Source of the DNA: Fidelibacterota bacterium SCGC AAA003-L08 | Lineage (GTDB): Bacteria > Fidelibacterota > Marinisomatia > SCGC-AAA003-L08 > D37C17 | Direction of reading: 5' to 3' | Length of the DNA stretch: 55,073 nucleotides | NCBI GenBank assembly: GCA_000405805.1 | Contig: ASPJ01000002.1 | Span: 1 to 55,073 of the forward strand | Shown here: positions 16,591 to 23,830 of the stretch, piece by piece | Layout: each line of letters starts with the position of its first letter | Position numbering within the stretch: the stretch's first letter is position 1 | Position numbers and translations under genes: made by a program | Notes under the pieces: generated by a model | Told to the model about the DNA's origin: nothing | What the model saw: the letters and a program-made list of their open reading frames with translations, nothing else | Database searches by the model: none

Positions 16591-17583
16591 ATGATTTTAA
16601 AAGAATTATTAATTAAGAAAGTTTTTTTTATAATTCTTCTTTCTATGATATTCTCGAAGGGAGAAATCTCTGGTGTCTCCTATTTTAATTATACTTATAA
16701 TTTGACCGATAATGCAATTAATAATGAAGGATTCTCATTAACAAGGGTATACTTTACTTATAAAAATGATATTTCCAAGGATGTTTCGTTTAAATTCCAA
16801 TCAGATATAGACTATAACAATTCTCCTGCCTATCTGTATCTTAAAAAAGCTCAATTAGACTGGAAATCACCTATTGGAAAAATAACATTAGGCATGCAAG
16901 GAATGAATATGTTCAATATTACTGAAAAAAATTGGGGTTTTAGATTCATAGAAAAATCTCCAATGGATAGGCATGGATTCTCAAGTTCTGCTGATATGGG
17001 TATTGGTTATCATAATAGAATTAGCAGATTAAGCTACAATCTTCTTATTACAAATGGTGTAGGTTATAAAAGCCAAGGAGATGATAAATTTAACAAAATA
17101 TCGTTACAAGCTGTCTATGGGAAGAGGAACATAACTAAAGAGGGTGATTTTAATATAGGTGCTTCATTTTCAACAGAACCCTATGAAATTTATCAAGGAC
17201 CACTTCCTCAGCTAGGAATAGAGGAAAGTACAGATTTGTATAATAGAAAAGTGATGTCATTTTTTGGAGGGTATGCCATCAATGAAGTATTCAGAGTGGG
17301 AGGTGAATTTGATATATGTACTGATTCTGGTTCTCATGCAGAACAGATTATAGCATTCTACTATAGCTATAAAGCTATGGATAATTTAGAAGGTCTACTC
17401 TATATTGACATGTATGACCCTGACACTGATACTGAGAAGAATTCAGAAACATATATAATACTAGGGGTAAACTATTATGCGGCAAAAGGATTGATTATTG
17501 CTCCAAATGCAAGATTTACTTTATATGAAGATGATAGAGATAAGGAAGCTCTTTTTAAAATAAATTTTCAGTTTAGGTTTTAA
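16591..17583 (+). CDS. Outer-membrane porin, phosphate-selective (OprO/OprP)-like
   Basis: 330 residues with an N-terminal hydrophobic segment (KKVFFIILLSMIFS) that fits a signal peptide. The body has alternating-strand segments (VYFTYKNDISKDVSFKFQSD, YLYLKKAQLDWKSPIGKITL) and ends with FKINFQFRF, a terminal-Phe barrel signal. The early strand pattern resembles the phosphate-selective porin O/P group. A Na/Pi cotransporter gene begins 31 bases downstream on the same strand, which supports, but does not prove, phosphate as cargo. The specificity loop cannot be assigned from sequence. Confidence 0.7.
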   Translation: MILKELLIKKVFFIILLSMIFSKGEISGVSYFNYTYNLTDNAINNEGFSLTRVYFTYKNDISKDVSFKFQSDIDYNNSPAYLYLKKAQLDWKSPIGKITLGMQGMNMFNITEKNWGFRFIEKSPMDRHGFSSSADMGIGYHNRISRLSYNLLITNGVGYKSQGDDKFNKISLQAVYGKRNITKEGDFNIGASFSTEPYEIYQGPLPQLGIEESTDLYNRKVMSFFGGYAINEVFRVGGEFDICTDSGSHAEQIIAFYYSYKAMDNLEGLLYIDMYDPDTDTEKNSETYIILGVNYYAAKGLIIAPNARFTLYEDDRDKEALFKINFQFRF

Positions 17584-17614
17584 TTATAAGGAAAAGAAAA
17601 TATAAATATTTAAT

Positions 17615-18784
17615 ATGATTAGTACAGTATTTAACATTTTAGGATCTCTAGGAATATTCCTTTTTGGGATGAAGGTTATGAGTGAAGGAATTCAAAAAAC
17701 TGCAGGCAGTCGTCTCAGGAATATTCTTGCTTATATGACACAGAACAAATTTGCTGGTGTGTTTACAGGATTCTTAACAACATGTTTAGTACAGTCATCC
17801 TCAGCTACAACTGTTATGGCTGTTGGTTTTGTGAATGCTGGATTGCTTAGTTTAACCCAGTCCATTAGTATTATTATGGGAGCAAATATTGGGACAACTA
17901 TTACGGGGTGGTTAGTTGCTATACTTGGATTTAAATTTAATATTACTGATATAGCATATCCTGCAATAGCTATAGGCCTGCCTCTTGTTTTTTCAAAAAT
18001 TTCAAAAAGAAAAAATCTTGGGGAAATATTTGTAGGTTTTGGGTTATTATTTTTAGGATTAAACCTTTTAAAAGGCTCAATTCCTCCTGTTGACCCTAAC
18101 AATCCTCCTGATTTTTTCCGCATTTTAGAACAATATACCTTTAAAGAGTTCGGGTCTATGGCAATATTTATTTTCATTATAGTTGGAGTGTTTCTAACAA
18201 TCATTCTTCAATCTTCAAGTGCCGCGATGACCATTACAATAACTATGGCTTTTGCGGGTTGGATTGGTTACAAAGAAGCAGCAGCGCTTGTTCTTGGAGA
18301 AAATATTGGAACGACAATAACAGCATATTTGGCATCATTAGGAGCTAATTATCATGCAAAACGGACGGCTAGAGCTCATATGATTTTCAATCTTTTTGGA
18401 GTTATTTGGATGATAATTACTTTTGGAATGTTTGTAGAATTTGTTGATTCTATAGCCCCTGGAGATTCAAATATTAAAGGGAATATTCCAGTTCATCTAG
18501 CAGTGTTTCATACTCTATTTAACCTTATCAATGTAGCAGTTTTAATTTGGTTTATTCCTCAGATAGCTTCAATAGTTACCAAAATGGTTAAGCCCTCAGA
18601 AGATGAAAAAGAAGAAGAAGAATATACGCTTGAATATTTCAGTACTGGCGTTCAGCCAGTTCCAGAAATCGCTATTATAGAGGCCAAAAAAGAAGTTATT
18701 AACATGTCTCAAATGATAGATGAAATGTTTAAGTTTTCTTTAGATACTTTTAAAGATAAAAAAATATTACTGAGTCTCTTTTAA
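17615..18784 (+). CDS. Na/Pi cotransporter (NptA-like), membrane part, frameshifted before the PhoU-like tail
   Basis: 389 residues that carry the two Na/Pi-cotransporter repeats with signature LVQSSSATT (about 62-70) and LQSSSAAM (about 198-205), separated by several membrane helices. It starts with MISTVFNILGSLGIFLFGMK, as in intact family members, which import phosphate with sodium. The frame ends abruptly with KKILLSLF. Reading one base back from a 7-A run (18758-18764) continues as KKNITESLLKAKKIE and joins the PhoU-like fragment at 18817-19293. Together they give about 560 residues, the usual family length. It follows the porin and precedes arsenate genes, so phosphate/arsenate uptake and detoxification are neighbours here. 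Confidence 0.85.
   Translation: MISTVFNILGSLGIFLFGMKVMSEGIQKTAGSRLRNILAYMTQNKFAGVFTGFLTTCLVQSSSATTVMAVGFVNAGLLSLTQSISIIMGANIGTTITGWLVAILGFKFNITDIAYPAIAIGLPLVFSKISKRKNLGEIFVGFGLLFLGLNLLKGSIPPVDPNNPPDFFRILEQYTFKEFGSMAIFIFIIVGVFLTIILQSSSAAMTITITMAFAGWIGYKEAAALVLGENIGTTITAYLASLGANYHAKRTARAHMIFNLFGVIWMIITFGMFVEFVDSIAPGDSNIKGNIPVHLAVFHTLFNLINVAVLIWFIPQIASIVTKMVKPSEDEKEEEEYTLEYFSTGVQPVPEIAIIEAKKEVINMSQMIDEMFKFSLDTFKDKKILLSLF
18758..18764 (+). other. Frameshift site in 7-A run of the Na/Pi cotransporter gene
   Basis: The zero frame reads GAT AAA AAA ATA and hits a stop at 18782-18784. Adding one A, or slipping back one base on AAA, gives GAT AAA AAA AAT ATT ACT GAG and joins an open frame that begins at 18760. 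This is a one-base loss in a homopolymer: a sequencing error, a real mutation, or a site rescued by slippage. Confidence 0.8.
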
Positions 18785-18816
18785 AGGCAAAAAAAATTGA
18801 ATCTAAATCTGACCAA

Positions 18817-19293
18817 ATGCAGGAGCAAATATCAGCCTATCTTGCAGAATGTACGAAGCACGAGTTAAGTTTTGAAAGTTCAAAAGAAGCAGCGGCTATG
18901 ATGAGAATAACTAATGAGCTTGAAAGTATTGGGGATAGTTCTCTAAACTTGTTTATACAGATAGATAAAATAGAAGATGATTTAGAATTTACTGATCAAA
19001 TGAATGAGGAAATTATTAGTTTTTTTGGTAGAGTAATAAAATTCATTGAATGGAATAGTTCATTTATTATAAATGATATACAGCCTATGCTAGGACAGGA
19101 TTTAAATAAATCTATAGAATATGAAAAAGAGATTGATGATATTAGAAATAAATTAATAGATTTATCTAGGGGGAGACTTTCTGAAGGTTCAAAACCAAAG
19201 ATTGAGCTGCTTTTTATAGATATAATTAAACACCTTGAGCATATTGGGGATTATTCTTTAAATATATCACAGGCTCTTGAAGATATTAATTAA
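18817..19293 (+). CDS. PhoU-like C-terminal domain of the Na/Pi cotransporter (frameshifted fragment)
   Basis: 158 residues from the first ATG; the frame is open from 18760 and its upstream codons (KNITESLLKAKKIESKSDQ) continue the parent protein. The sequence is helical and charged with repeated ELESIGDSSLNLFIQIDKIE and HLEHIGDYSLNIS segments, which match PhoU-type three-helix repeats with E/D metal-contact positions. In intact homologues this cytosolic tail regulates the membrane part. As an independent gene it has no convincing ribosome site. I read it as the C-terminus of the 17615 gene. Confidence 0.82.
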   Translation: MQEQISAYLAECTKHELSFESSKEAAAMMRITNELESIGDSSLNLFIQIDKIEDDLEFTDQMNEEIISFFGRVIKFIEWNSSFIINDIQPMLGQDLNKSIEYEKEIDDIRNKLIDLSRGRLSEGSKPKIELLFIDIIKHLEHIGDYSLNISQALEDIN

Positions 19294-19704
19294 ATGAAAA
19301 AAAAACTTCTGTTTTTATGTACAGGAAACTCCTGTAGATCTCAAATAGCTGAAGCTATTGCAAAGAAAGAAATTCATAATAAAGTAATTGAGAGTGCGGG
19401 TACAAGTCCTGATCCTGTTAATCCTTATGCCATTAAAGTATTAAAAGATATTAGGATAGATATATCTAAAAATATATCTAAAAAAATCGAATTTGATGAT
19501 ATCAATCAATATGATTTAGTTATTACTCTTTGTGGAGATGCAAAGGGAAAATGTCCTGTCATTAATTATCCAGGCAAGCATATTCACTGGGATATTGAGG
19601 ATCCTGCAAAATTTAAGGGAACTAACGATCAAATCAATCTAAAGTTTACTGAAATTAGAGATATAATCTATAAGCATATCAATTTACTAAAAGAGGAGAT
19701 TTGA
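19294..19704 (+). CDS. arsC: Arsenate reductase, thioredoxin-coupled (LMW-PTPase fold)
   Basis: 136 residues. The active-site loop LCTGNSCRSQIAEA places Cys9 and Arg15 in the CX5R motif. DLVITLCGDAKGKCPV places Cys80 and Cys87 in the spacing of Cys82/Cys89 of staphylococcal pI258 ArsC. The three-cysteine cascade reduces arsenate to arsenite and is recycled by thioredoxin, whose genes lie at 34759-36016. WDIEDPA is also typical. The start follows the preceding stop with no gap. The neighbouring AqpS-like channel supports arsenic detoxification. A 9-A run in codons 2-4 is intact. Confidence 0.93.
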   Translation: MKKKLLFLCTGNSCRSQIAEAIAKKEIHNKVIESAGTSPDPVNPYAIKVLKDIRIDISKNISKKIEFDDINQYDLVITLCGDAKGKCPVINYPGKHIHWDIEDPAKFKGTNDQINLKFTEIRDIIYKHINLLKEEI

Positions 19705-19711
19705 ATAAGTT

Positions 19712-20356
19712 ATGAGAAAATATTTAGCTGAATTTATAGGTACATTTCTGTTAGTGGCTGTTGTAGTAGGATCAGGTATAATGGCAGAAAATTTATCAGA
19801 GGGAAATGATGCAGTTGCTCTACTTGGAAATACTATTGCTACAGGAGCAATTTTATTTGTTATTATTAAAATGTTTGGATCTATATCAGGGGCACATTTT
19901 AATCCAGCAGTAAGTTTAATGTTTTTCTTTAGAAAAGAGCTTGATGGAAAGAGTTTTATAATATATTCTCTATTGCAGATTCTTGGAGGACTGATCGGAA
20001 TAGTTGCTGTTCATTATATTTTTGAATTAGATATTATGCAATTGTCTAATAAAGTCCGTGGTAGTAATGGAGCGTTGCTAGTTAGTGAAATTATAGCTAC
20101 TACAGGGCTTATTTTAACAATATTATTTATTCGCAAAAGCGATGAATCTTCAATAGCCATAGGGGTGGCATTATTTATAACAGCAGGTTACTGGTTTACC
20201 TCATCAACTTCATTTGCAAACCCAGCTGTAACTATCTCTCGCATATTCACAGATACATTTACTGGAATATCTCCTGAACAAGCAGTTTGTTTTATATTAG
20301 GGCAACTATCAGGATGCTTTCTTGCATATGGTATATTTAAAATATTTGAAGAATAA
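19712..20356 (+). CDS. Aquaporin-family channel, AqpS-like arsenite exit channel
   Basis: 214 residues. Two NPA boxes, GAHFNPAVSL (about 68-77) and FANPAVTISRIF, with six membrane helices mark the MIP family. The C-terminal block YWFTSSTSFANPAVTISRIF ... DTFTGISPEQAVCFILGQL is that of the aquaporins found in ars operons (Sinorhizobium meliloti AqpS), which let arsenite leave down its gradient after ArsC acts. It lies 7 bases after arsC and no arsB or acr3 is seen. Glycerol or water transport is an alternative. Its end overlaps the convergent TauE-like gene by 20 bases. Confidence 0.85.
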   Translation: MRKYLAEFIGTFLLVAVVVGSGIMAENLSEGNDAVALLGNTIATGAILFVIIKMFGSISGAHFNPAVSLMFFFRKELDGKSFIIYSLLQILGGLIGIVAVHYIFELDIMQLSNKVRGSNGALLVSEIIATTGLILTILFIRKSDESSIAIGVALFITAGYWFTSSTSFANPAVTISRIFTDTFTGISPEQAVCFILGQLSGCFLAYGIFKIFEE

Positions 20357-20738
20357 AATTCAAATCAATATTAATTAAAATCAATCGTATTGCGATTATT
20401 GTCAGGGCAGTTTTAAATAAAATTCTAAAAATATTTTCTGGAATAAATTTCAAGAGACTCTTTCCTAAATTTGTGCCTAAGAATACTGCTAGAATCAATG
20501 GCAATAATATTTCATATTGGCCTATATAATTCATATCAAAGAAGAATATAAATAAAGGTATTTTCCCTGCATGGGTAATCATCTGGCATGCTGCTTTATT
20601 TGCTATAATATTATTCTTGCTTAACTTTCCATCTAAGAAAAATGGAGCTATCAGTGGACCAGTCGCACCAATAAAGACAGTAGTTAAACCACTAATCGCT
20701 CCAACTGGAATAAAAGATAAATTTCTTTGAATAGTTTT
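20337..20738 (-). CDS. TauE/SafE-family permease, C-terminal fragment (frameshifted)
   Basis: The reverse-strand frame is open from about 20738 and reads RNLSFIPVGAISGLTTVFIG, then KAACQMITHAGKIPLFIFFF, to a stop at 20337. The first ATG (20582) gives only 81 residues, so the fragment is best read as the continuation of the 20692-21120 frame. The GAISGLTTVFIGATGPLIAP repeat is the second TauE half and mirrors the SAVIGMGGGIILL of the first half. The shift is +1, as if one A were extra in a 6-A run (20735-20740 on the plus strand, as T). The family exports sulfite, organosulfonates or similar anions; no substrate is implied here. Confidence 0.72.
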   Translation of the reverse strand, partial: KTIQRNLSFIPVGAISGLTTVFIGATGPLIAPFFLDGKLSKNNIIANKAACQMITHAGKIPLFIFFFDMNYIGQYEILLPLILAVFLGTNLGKSLLKFIPENIFRILFKTALTIIAIRLILINIDLNFILQIF

Positions 20739-21120
20739 TTAGGTTTTTTAAAAATAAAAACCATATAATAAAAATACCAATTAGAGGTTTCAATATCTCA
20801 ATCTTTATATCACTAGCAGATTCAACATTGAATAGTCGGATAAGGATAATGATGCATATAGCAGATAGAGATAACCCTAAAAAAACCCCTTTTGAAAAAT
20901 CTGTAATAAGCTTCTTTTTAAGATGTTCTCTAAAAATATAAGTTCTAGTAGTATTGCTAAACAGCTGTATAATTCCATGTAGAGCAATCACCATATAGCC
21001 CTCGTGATTTGTAAGGGCCATAATCCCAAGCAATATAATTCCACCCCCCATGCCAATAACAGCTGATATAGAGGAGGTGATAAATGCAGATATAATAAGT
21101 ATAATAGATTCAGTATCCAT
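20692..21120 (-). CDS. TauE/SafE-family permease, N-terminal fragment (frameshifted)
   Basis: About 142 residues from the ATG at 21120 (a TTG at 21135 is the other option). MDTESIILIISAFITSSISA and VIGMGGGIILLGIMAL are the first TauE helix and its Gly-rich loop. The frame ends KNYSKKFIFYSSWSD just after a 6-A run, where a one-base shift continues into the fragment at 20337-20738. The two together are about 270 residues, a normal length. It is convergent with the AqpS-like gene and divergent from the ammonium-transporter gene. Confidence 0.75.
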   Translation of the reverse strand: MDTESIILIISAFITSSISAVIGMGGGIILLGIMALTNHEGYMVIALHGIIQLFSNTTRTYIFREHLKKKLITDFSKGVFLGLSLSAICIIILIRLFNVESASDIKIEILKPLIGIFIIWFLFLKNLKNYSKKFIFYSSWSD

Positions 21121-21220
21121 AGAACAATTTATCAATCAATAACATAAAAATTAAACTAAAATTATAATTAATCTTTAAAATATTTTCTTAAAATTATTTT
21201 TCTCTTAAATAAATATTGCA

Positions 21221-21240
21221 ATTAAGTATATTTACTTAAT
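21221..21240. promoter_or_regulatory. Inverted repeat in the amt upstream region
   Basis: ATTAAGTA-TATT-TACTTAAT is an 8-bp perfect inverted repeat with a 4-base centre, ending 62 bases before the GTG of the ammonium transporter. A TTGACA at 21262-21267 lies just downstream and could be a -35 element, but no good -10 is seen at 17 bases. The symmetry suggests a dimer-binding operator, possibly for nitrogen control. It is AT-rich, so chance is not excluded. Confidence 0.35.
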
Positions 21241-21302
21241 ATTATATAGCAGTCAATTTCTTTGACATTATATTAAAATCATTCTTATTTAAGGAAAATT
21301 GG

Positions 21303-22595
21303 GTGCGATTTTTATTTATTCTTCTATTTTTAAATTCTACTCTTTTAGCTGATACTCCTCAAATTTCTGTAGAACAAACTTTATTTACAATAAATAATAC
21401 ATGGATGCTAATTGCTGCATTTTTAGTATTTATTATGCATCTTGGGTTTGCTACTTTGGAATCTGGGTTAACACGTGCAAAGAACTCTGTAAATATTCTG
21501 TTTAAAAATGTAAGTATTGTAGCTATCGGAATTTTAACATATGCAATATGTGGGTTTAATTTAATGTATCCAGGAGAATTTAATGGTTTTATTGGATTTT
21601 CAGGCCTTGGAATTGATGCGCCAATAGGAGAAGAGGGGCTCTTAAATCATGCTAATGGAGCATATAGCTATTTTACGGATTTTATTTTTCAGGCTATGTT
21701 TGCAGCTACTGCTGCAACTATTGTATCAGGTGCAGTTGCAGAGCGAATTAAATTAGGTAGTTTTCTATTATTTTCTACTATTTATGTAGCCCTTATATAT
21801 CCTATTGCTGGTTCATGGAAATGGGGTGGAGGTTGGTTAGATACAATGGGATTTTATGATTTTGCGGGTTCAACGCTTGTTCATAGTGTTGGTGGATGGG
21901 CAGCGTTAGTCGGAGCTATTATTTTAGGGCCACGTATTGGGAAATATGGAAAAAATGGATCTATAAAACCTATTATGGGTCATAATATGCCATTGGCTAC
22001 CATTGGTGTTTTCTTACTTTGGTTTGGATGGTATGGGTTTAATGGCGGTTCAGTCTTATCAGCAGACCCAGGATTGGTTTCACTTGTAGTAGTTACTACA
22101 ACTCTATCTGGAGCAGCAGGTGTAATTGGCGCTATGATAACCTCATGGATTGTATCAAGGAAACCTGATCTCTCAATGATATTGAATGGTTCTTTAGCAG
22201 GTCTTGTGAGTATTACGGCAGGAGCAGATATTATTAGTCCTATAAATGCAATATTTGTAGGATTTTTAGGTGGAATACTCGTTGTATTAGCAGTGATTCA
22301 ATTTGATAAATTAAGAATAGATGATCCTGTAGGGGCTATTTCCGTTCATTTAGTTTGTGGTATATGGGGAACCTTAGCTGTTGGAATCTTTTCAAAAGAA
22401 TATTTAGTGTCAACCCAATTGATTGGAATTTTAGCATATGGAGCATTTTGTCTTATTTCTGCTTCTTTAATGTTTTATACTATCAAAATGATTTTTGGTA
22501 TTAGAGTATCTGAAGAAGAAGAAATTTTAGGGCTTGATATTGGGGAACATGAAATGGAGTCTTATTCAGGATTTCAAATATTCACAATTGAGTAA
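21303..22595 (+). CDS. amt: Ammonium transporter (Amt family), GTG start
   Basis: 430 residues. The GTG at 21303 is preceded by AAGGA at 21291 (7-base gap) and begins a signal-like segment (MRFLFILLFLNSTLLAD), as in other Amt precursors. Hallmarks are LGFATLESGLTRAKNSVNIL, GAVAERIKLGSFL, the first pore His in STLVHSVGGWAALVGA and the second in ISVHLVCGIWGTLAV. The protein conducts ammonium or ammonia through the inner membrane as a trimer. The PII gene starts 9 bases downstream, giving the standard amt-glnK pair in which PII blocks Amt when nitrogen is plentiful. Confidence 0.95.
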   Translation: MRFLFILLFLNSTLLADTPQISVEQTLFTINNTWMLIAAFLVFIMHLGFATLESGLTRAKNSVNILFKNVSIVAIGILTYAICGFNLMYPGEFNGFIGFSGLGIDAPIGEEGLLNHANGAYSYFTDFIFQAMFAATAATIVSGAVAERIKLGSFLLFSTIYVALIYPIAGSWKWGGGWLDTMGFYDFAGSTLVHSVGGWAALVGAIILGPRIGKYGKNGSIKPIMGHNMPLATIGVFLLWFGWYGFNGGSVLSADPGLVSLVVVTTTLSGAAGVIGAMITSWIVSRKPDLSMILNGSLAGLVSITAGADIISPINAIFVGFLGGILVVLAVIQFDKLRIDDPVGAISVHLVCGIWGTLAVGIFSKEYLVSTQLIGILAYGAFCLISASLMFYTIKMIFGIRVSEEEEILGLDIGEHEMESYSGFQIFTIE

Positions 22596-22604
22596 AGGTA
22601 TATT

Positions 22605-22949
22605 ATGAAATTAATTATTGCTGTCATTCAGCCGGAAGAACTTCCTGAAATCAAAGAAGAACTTTTAAAAAGGAAAATATATAAATTTACTATTTCGAAT
22701 GTTTTAGGACAGGGGATGGAATTTCCAATTCATGAAGTATATCGTGGAATTTCTCATGAAATAAAATTGCTTAAAAAAGTTCGAATAGAAATTGCAGTAA
22801 ATAATGAGTACACAGAACAGGCCGTTGAGGCAATAACAAAAGTTGCTAAAAAAGATGAAGATAAAGGTAGGGGTAAAATTTTTATTATTCCTATTGAAGA
22901 ATGTATTCGGATACGGACAGGCGAGACTGGTCCTGATGCTATAGGGTAG
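22605..22949 (+). CDS. glnK: PII nitrogen regulatory protein (GlnK/GlnB family), His at position 51
   Basis: 114 residues, full PII length. The N-terminus MKLIIAVIQPEELPEIKEEL, the T-loop (about 37-55) and the C-terminal GRGKIFIIPIEECIRIRTGE are canonical. The T-loop reads HEVYRGISHEIKLL: Tyr46 is kept, but position 51, where enterobacterial GlnB has the uridylylated Tyr, is His. Regulation is therefore likely to rely on ATP/ADP/2-oxoglutarate binding alone. It is 9 bases after amt and likely controls that transporter by plugging its pore. Confidence 0.93.
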   Translation: MKLIIAVIQPEELPEIKEELLKRKIYKFTISNVLGQGMEFPIHEVYRGISHEIKLLKKVRIEIAVNNEYTEQAVEAITKVAKKDEDKGRGKIFIIPIEECIRIRTGETGPDAIG

Positions 22950-22972
22950 CTTCATTTAACCAGTTTTATTCA

Positions 22973-23830
22973 ATGAAAAAAATATTCATATATGTTTTAG
23001 GTACTGCTCAGGATGGAGGATATCCTCATATTGCTTGTAATCAGAATTGCTGTCAAGAAGCATGGAAAAATCCTGAAGTTCACCGATTTCCTTCTTCATT
23101 AGCATTAGTTGATATGAATAGACAAAAATATTGGCTATTTGATATTACTCCAGAAGTAAAAAGTCAGATTCATATGCTGAATGATTTTGGATGTAGCTTA
23201 GCAGGTGTTTTTATCACTCATGCTCATATTGGACATTATATGGGTCTAGTCAACTTTGGGTTAGAGGTTCTAAATACTGATAAAATACCGGTATATACTA
23301 TGCCTAGAATGAGAGATTATATTGAAAACAATTCTATGCTAAAGCAATTGATTGATAGTGATAATATAGAATTAATATCGCTCTTAAAGAATAATATTTT
23401 ACCTATTAACTCCTCTATTTCAATTAATGCCTTTGAGGTTCCTCATCGCAATGAACTTTCTGAAACTGTAGGTTTTGAAATCATTGGAAATAAAAAATCG
23501 GCTGTTTATTTACCTGATATAGACTCATGGGATACTTTTGAAGATAATCTTGTTAATCTTGTAGACCGTAATGATATACTTTTTGTTGATGGAACCTTTT
23601 ATAGTAAAGATGAAATTAAAAATAGAAATATAGAAAAAATACCGCACCCAGAAATATTAGATAGTATGAGACGTTTTTCTAACCTTTCGTCTACCAATAA
23701 GAAGAAATTATACTTCACTCATTTTAATCATACGAACTATATATTAAGAAATGATAAAGAAGCTTATAATAATGTTGTAGACTTAGGGTTTTCGATTGCC
23801 GAAGAAGGTCAAACCTTCAGTATTAATTAG
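22973..23830 (+). CDS. PqqB-like metallo-beta-lactamase-fold hydrolase
   Basis: 285 residues. LGTAQDGGYPHIACNQNCC opens the protein as in PqqB, including a Cys cluster (C22, C26, C27) that binds a structural metal in relatives. FITHAHIGHYMGL carries the HxHxxH metal site (H83, H85, H88), with further ligands in VPHRNE and FTHFNHTN. PqqB acts in pyrroloquinoline quinone synthesis, but no other pqq gene is nearby and the family includes many untested hydrolases. It lies 23 bases after PII and converges on the DAHP synthase gene with an 8-base overlap. Confidence 0.82.
   Translation: MKKIFIYVLGTAQDGGYPHIACNQNCCQEAWKNPEVHRFPSSLALVDMNRQKYWLFDITPEVKSQIHMLNDFGCSLAGVFITHAHIGHYMGLVNFGLEVLNTDKIPVYTMPRMRDYIENNSMLKQLIDSDNIELISLLKNNILPINSSISINAFEVPHRNELSETVGFEIIGNKKSAVYLPDIDSWDTFEDNLVNLVDRNDILFVDGTFYSKDEIKNRNIEKIPHPEILDSMRRFSNLSSTNKKKLYFTHFNHTNYILRNDKEAYNNVVDLGFSIAEEGQTFSIN

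Noticed and set aside
18758..18764. A proven programmed -1 frameshift in the Na/Pi gene
   Set aside because: There is no canonical XXXYYYZ heptamer in the right phase, and indels in other runs go both ways; error or mutation is at least as likely.
22973..23830. A PQQ biosynthesis operon
   Set aside because: Only a single PqqB-like gene is present; no pqqA, C, D or E is seen around it.
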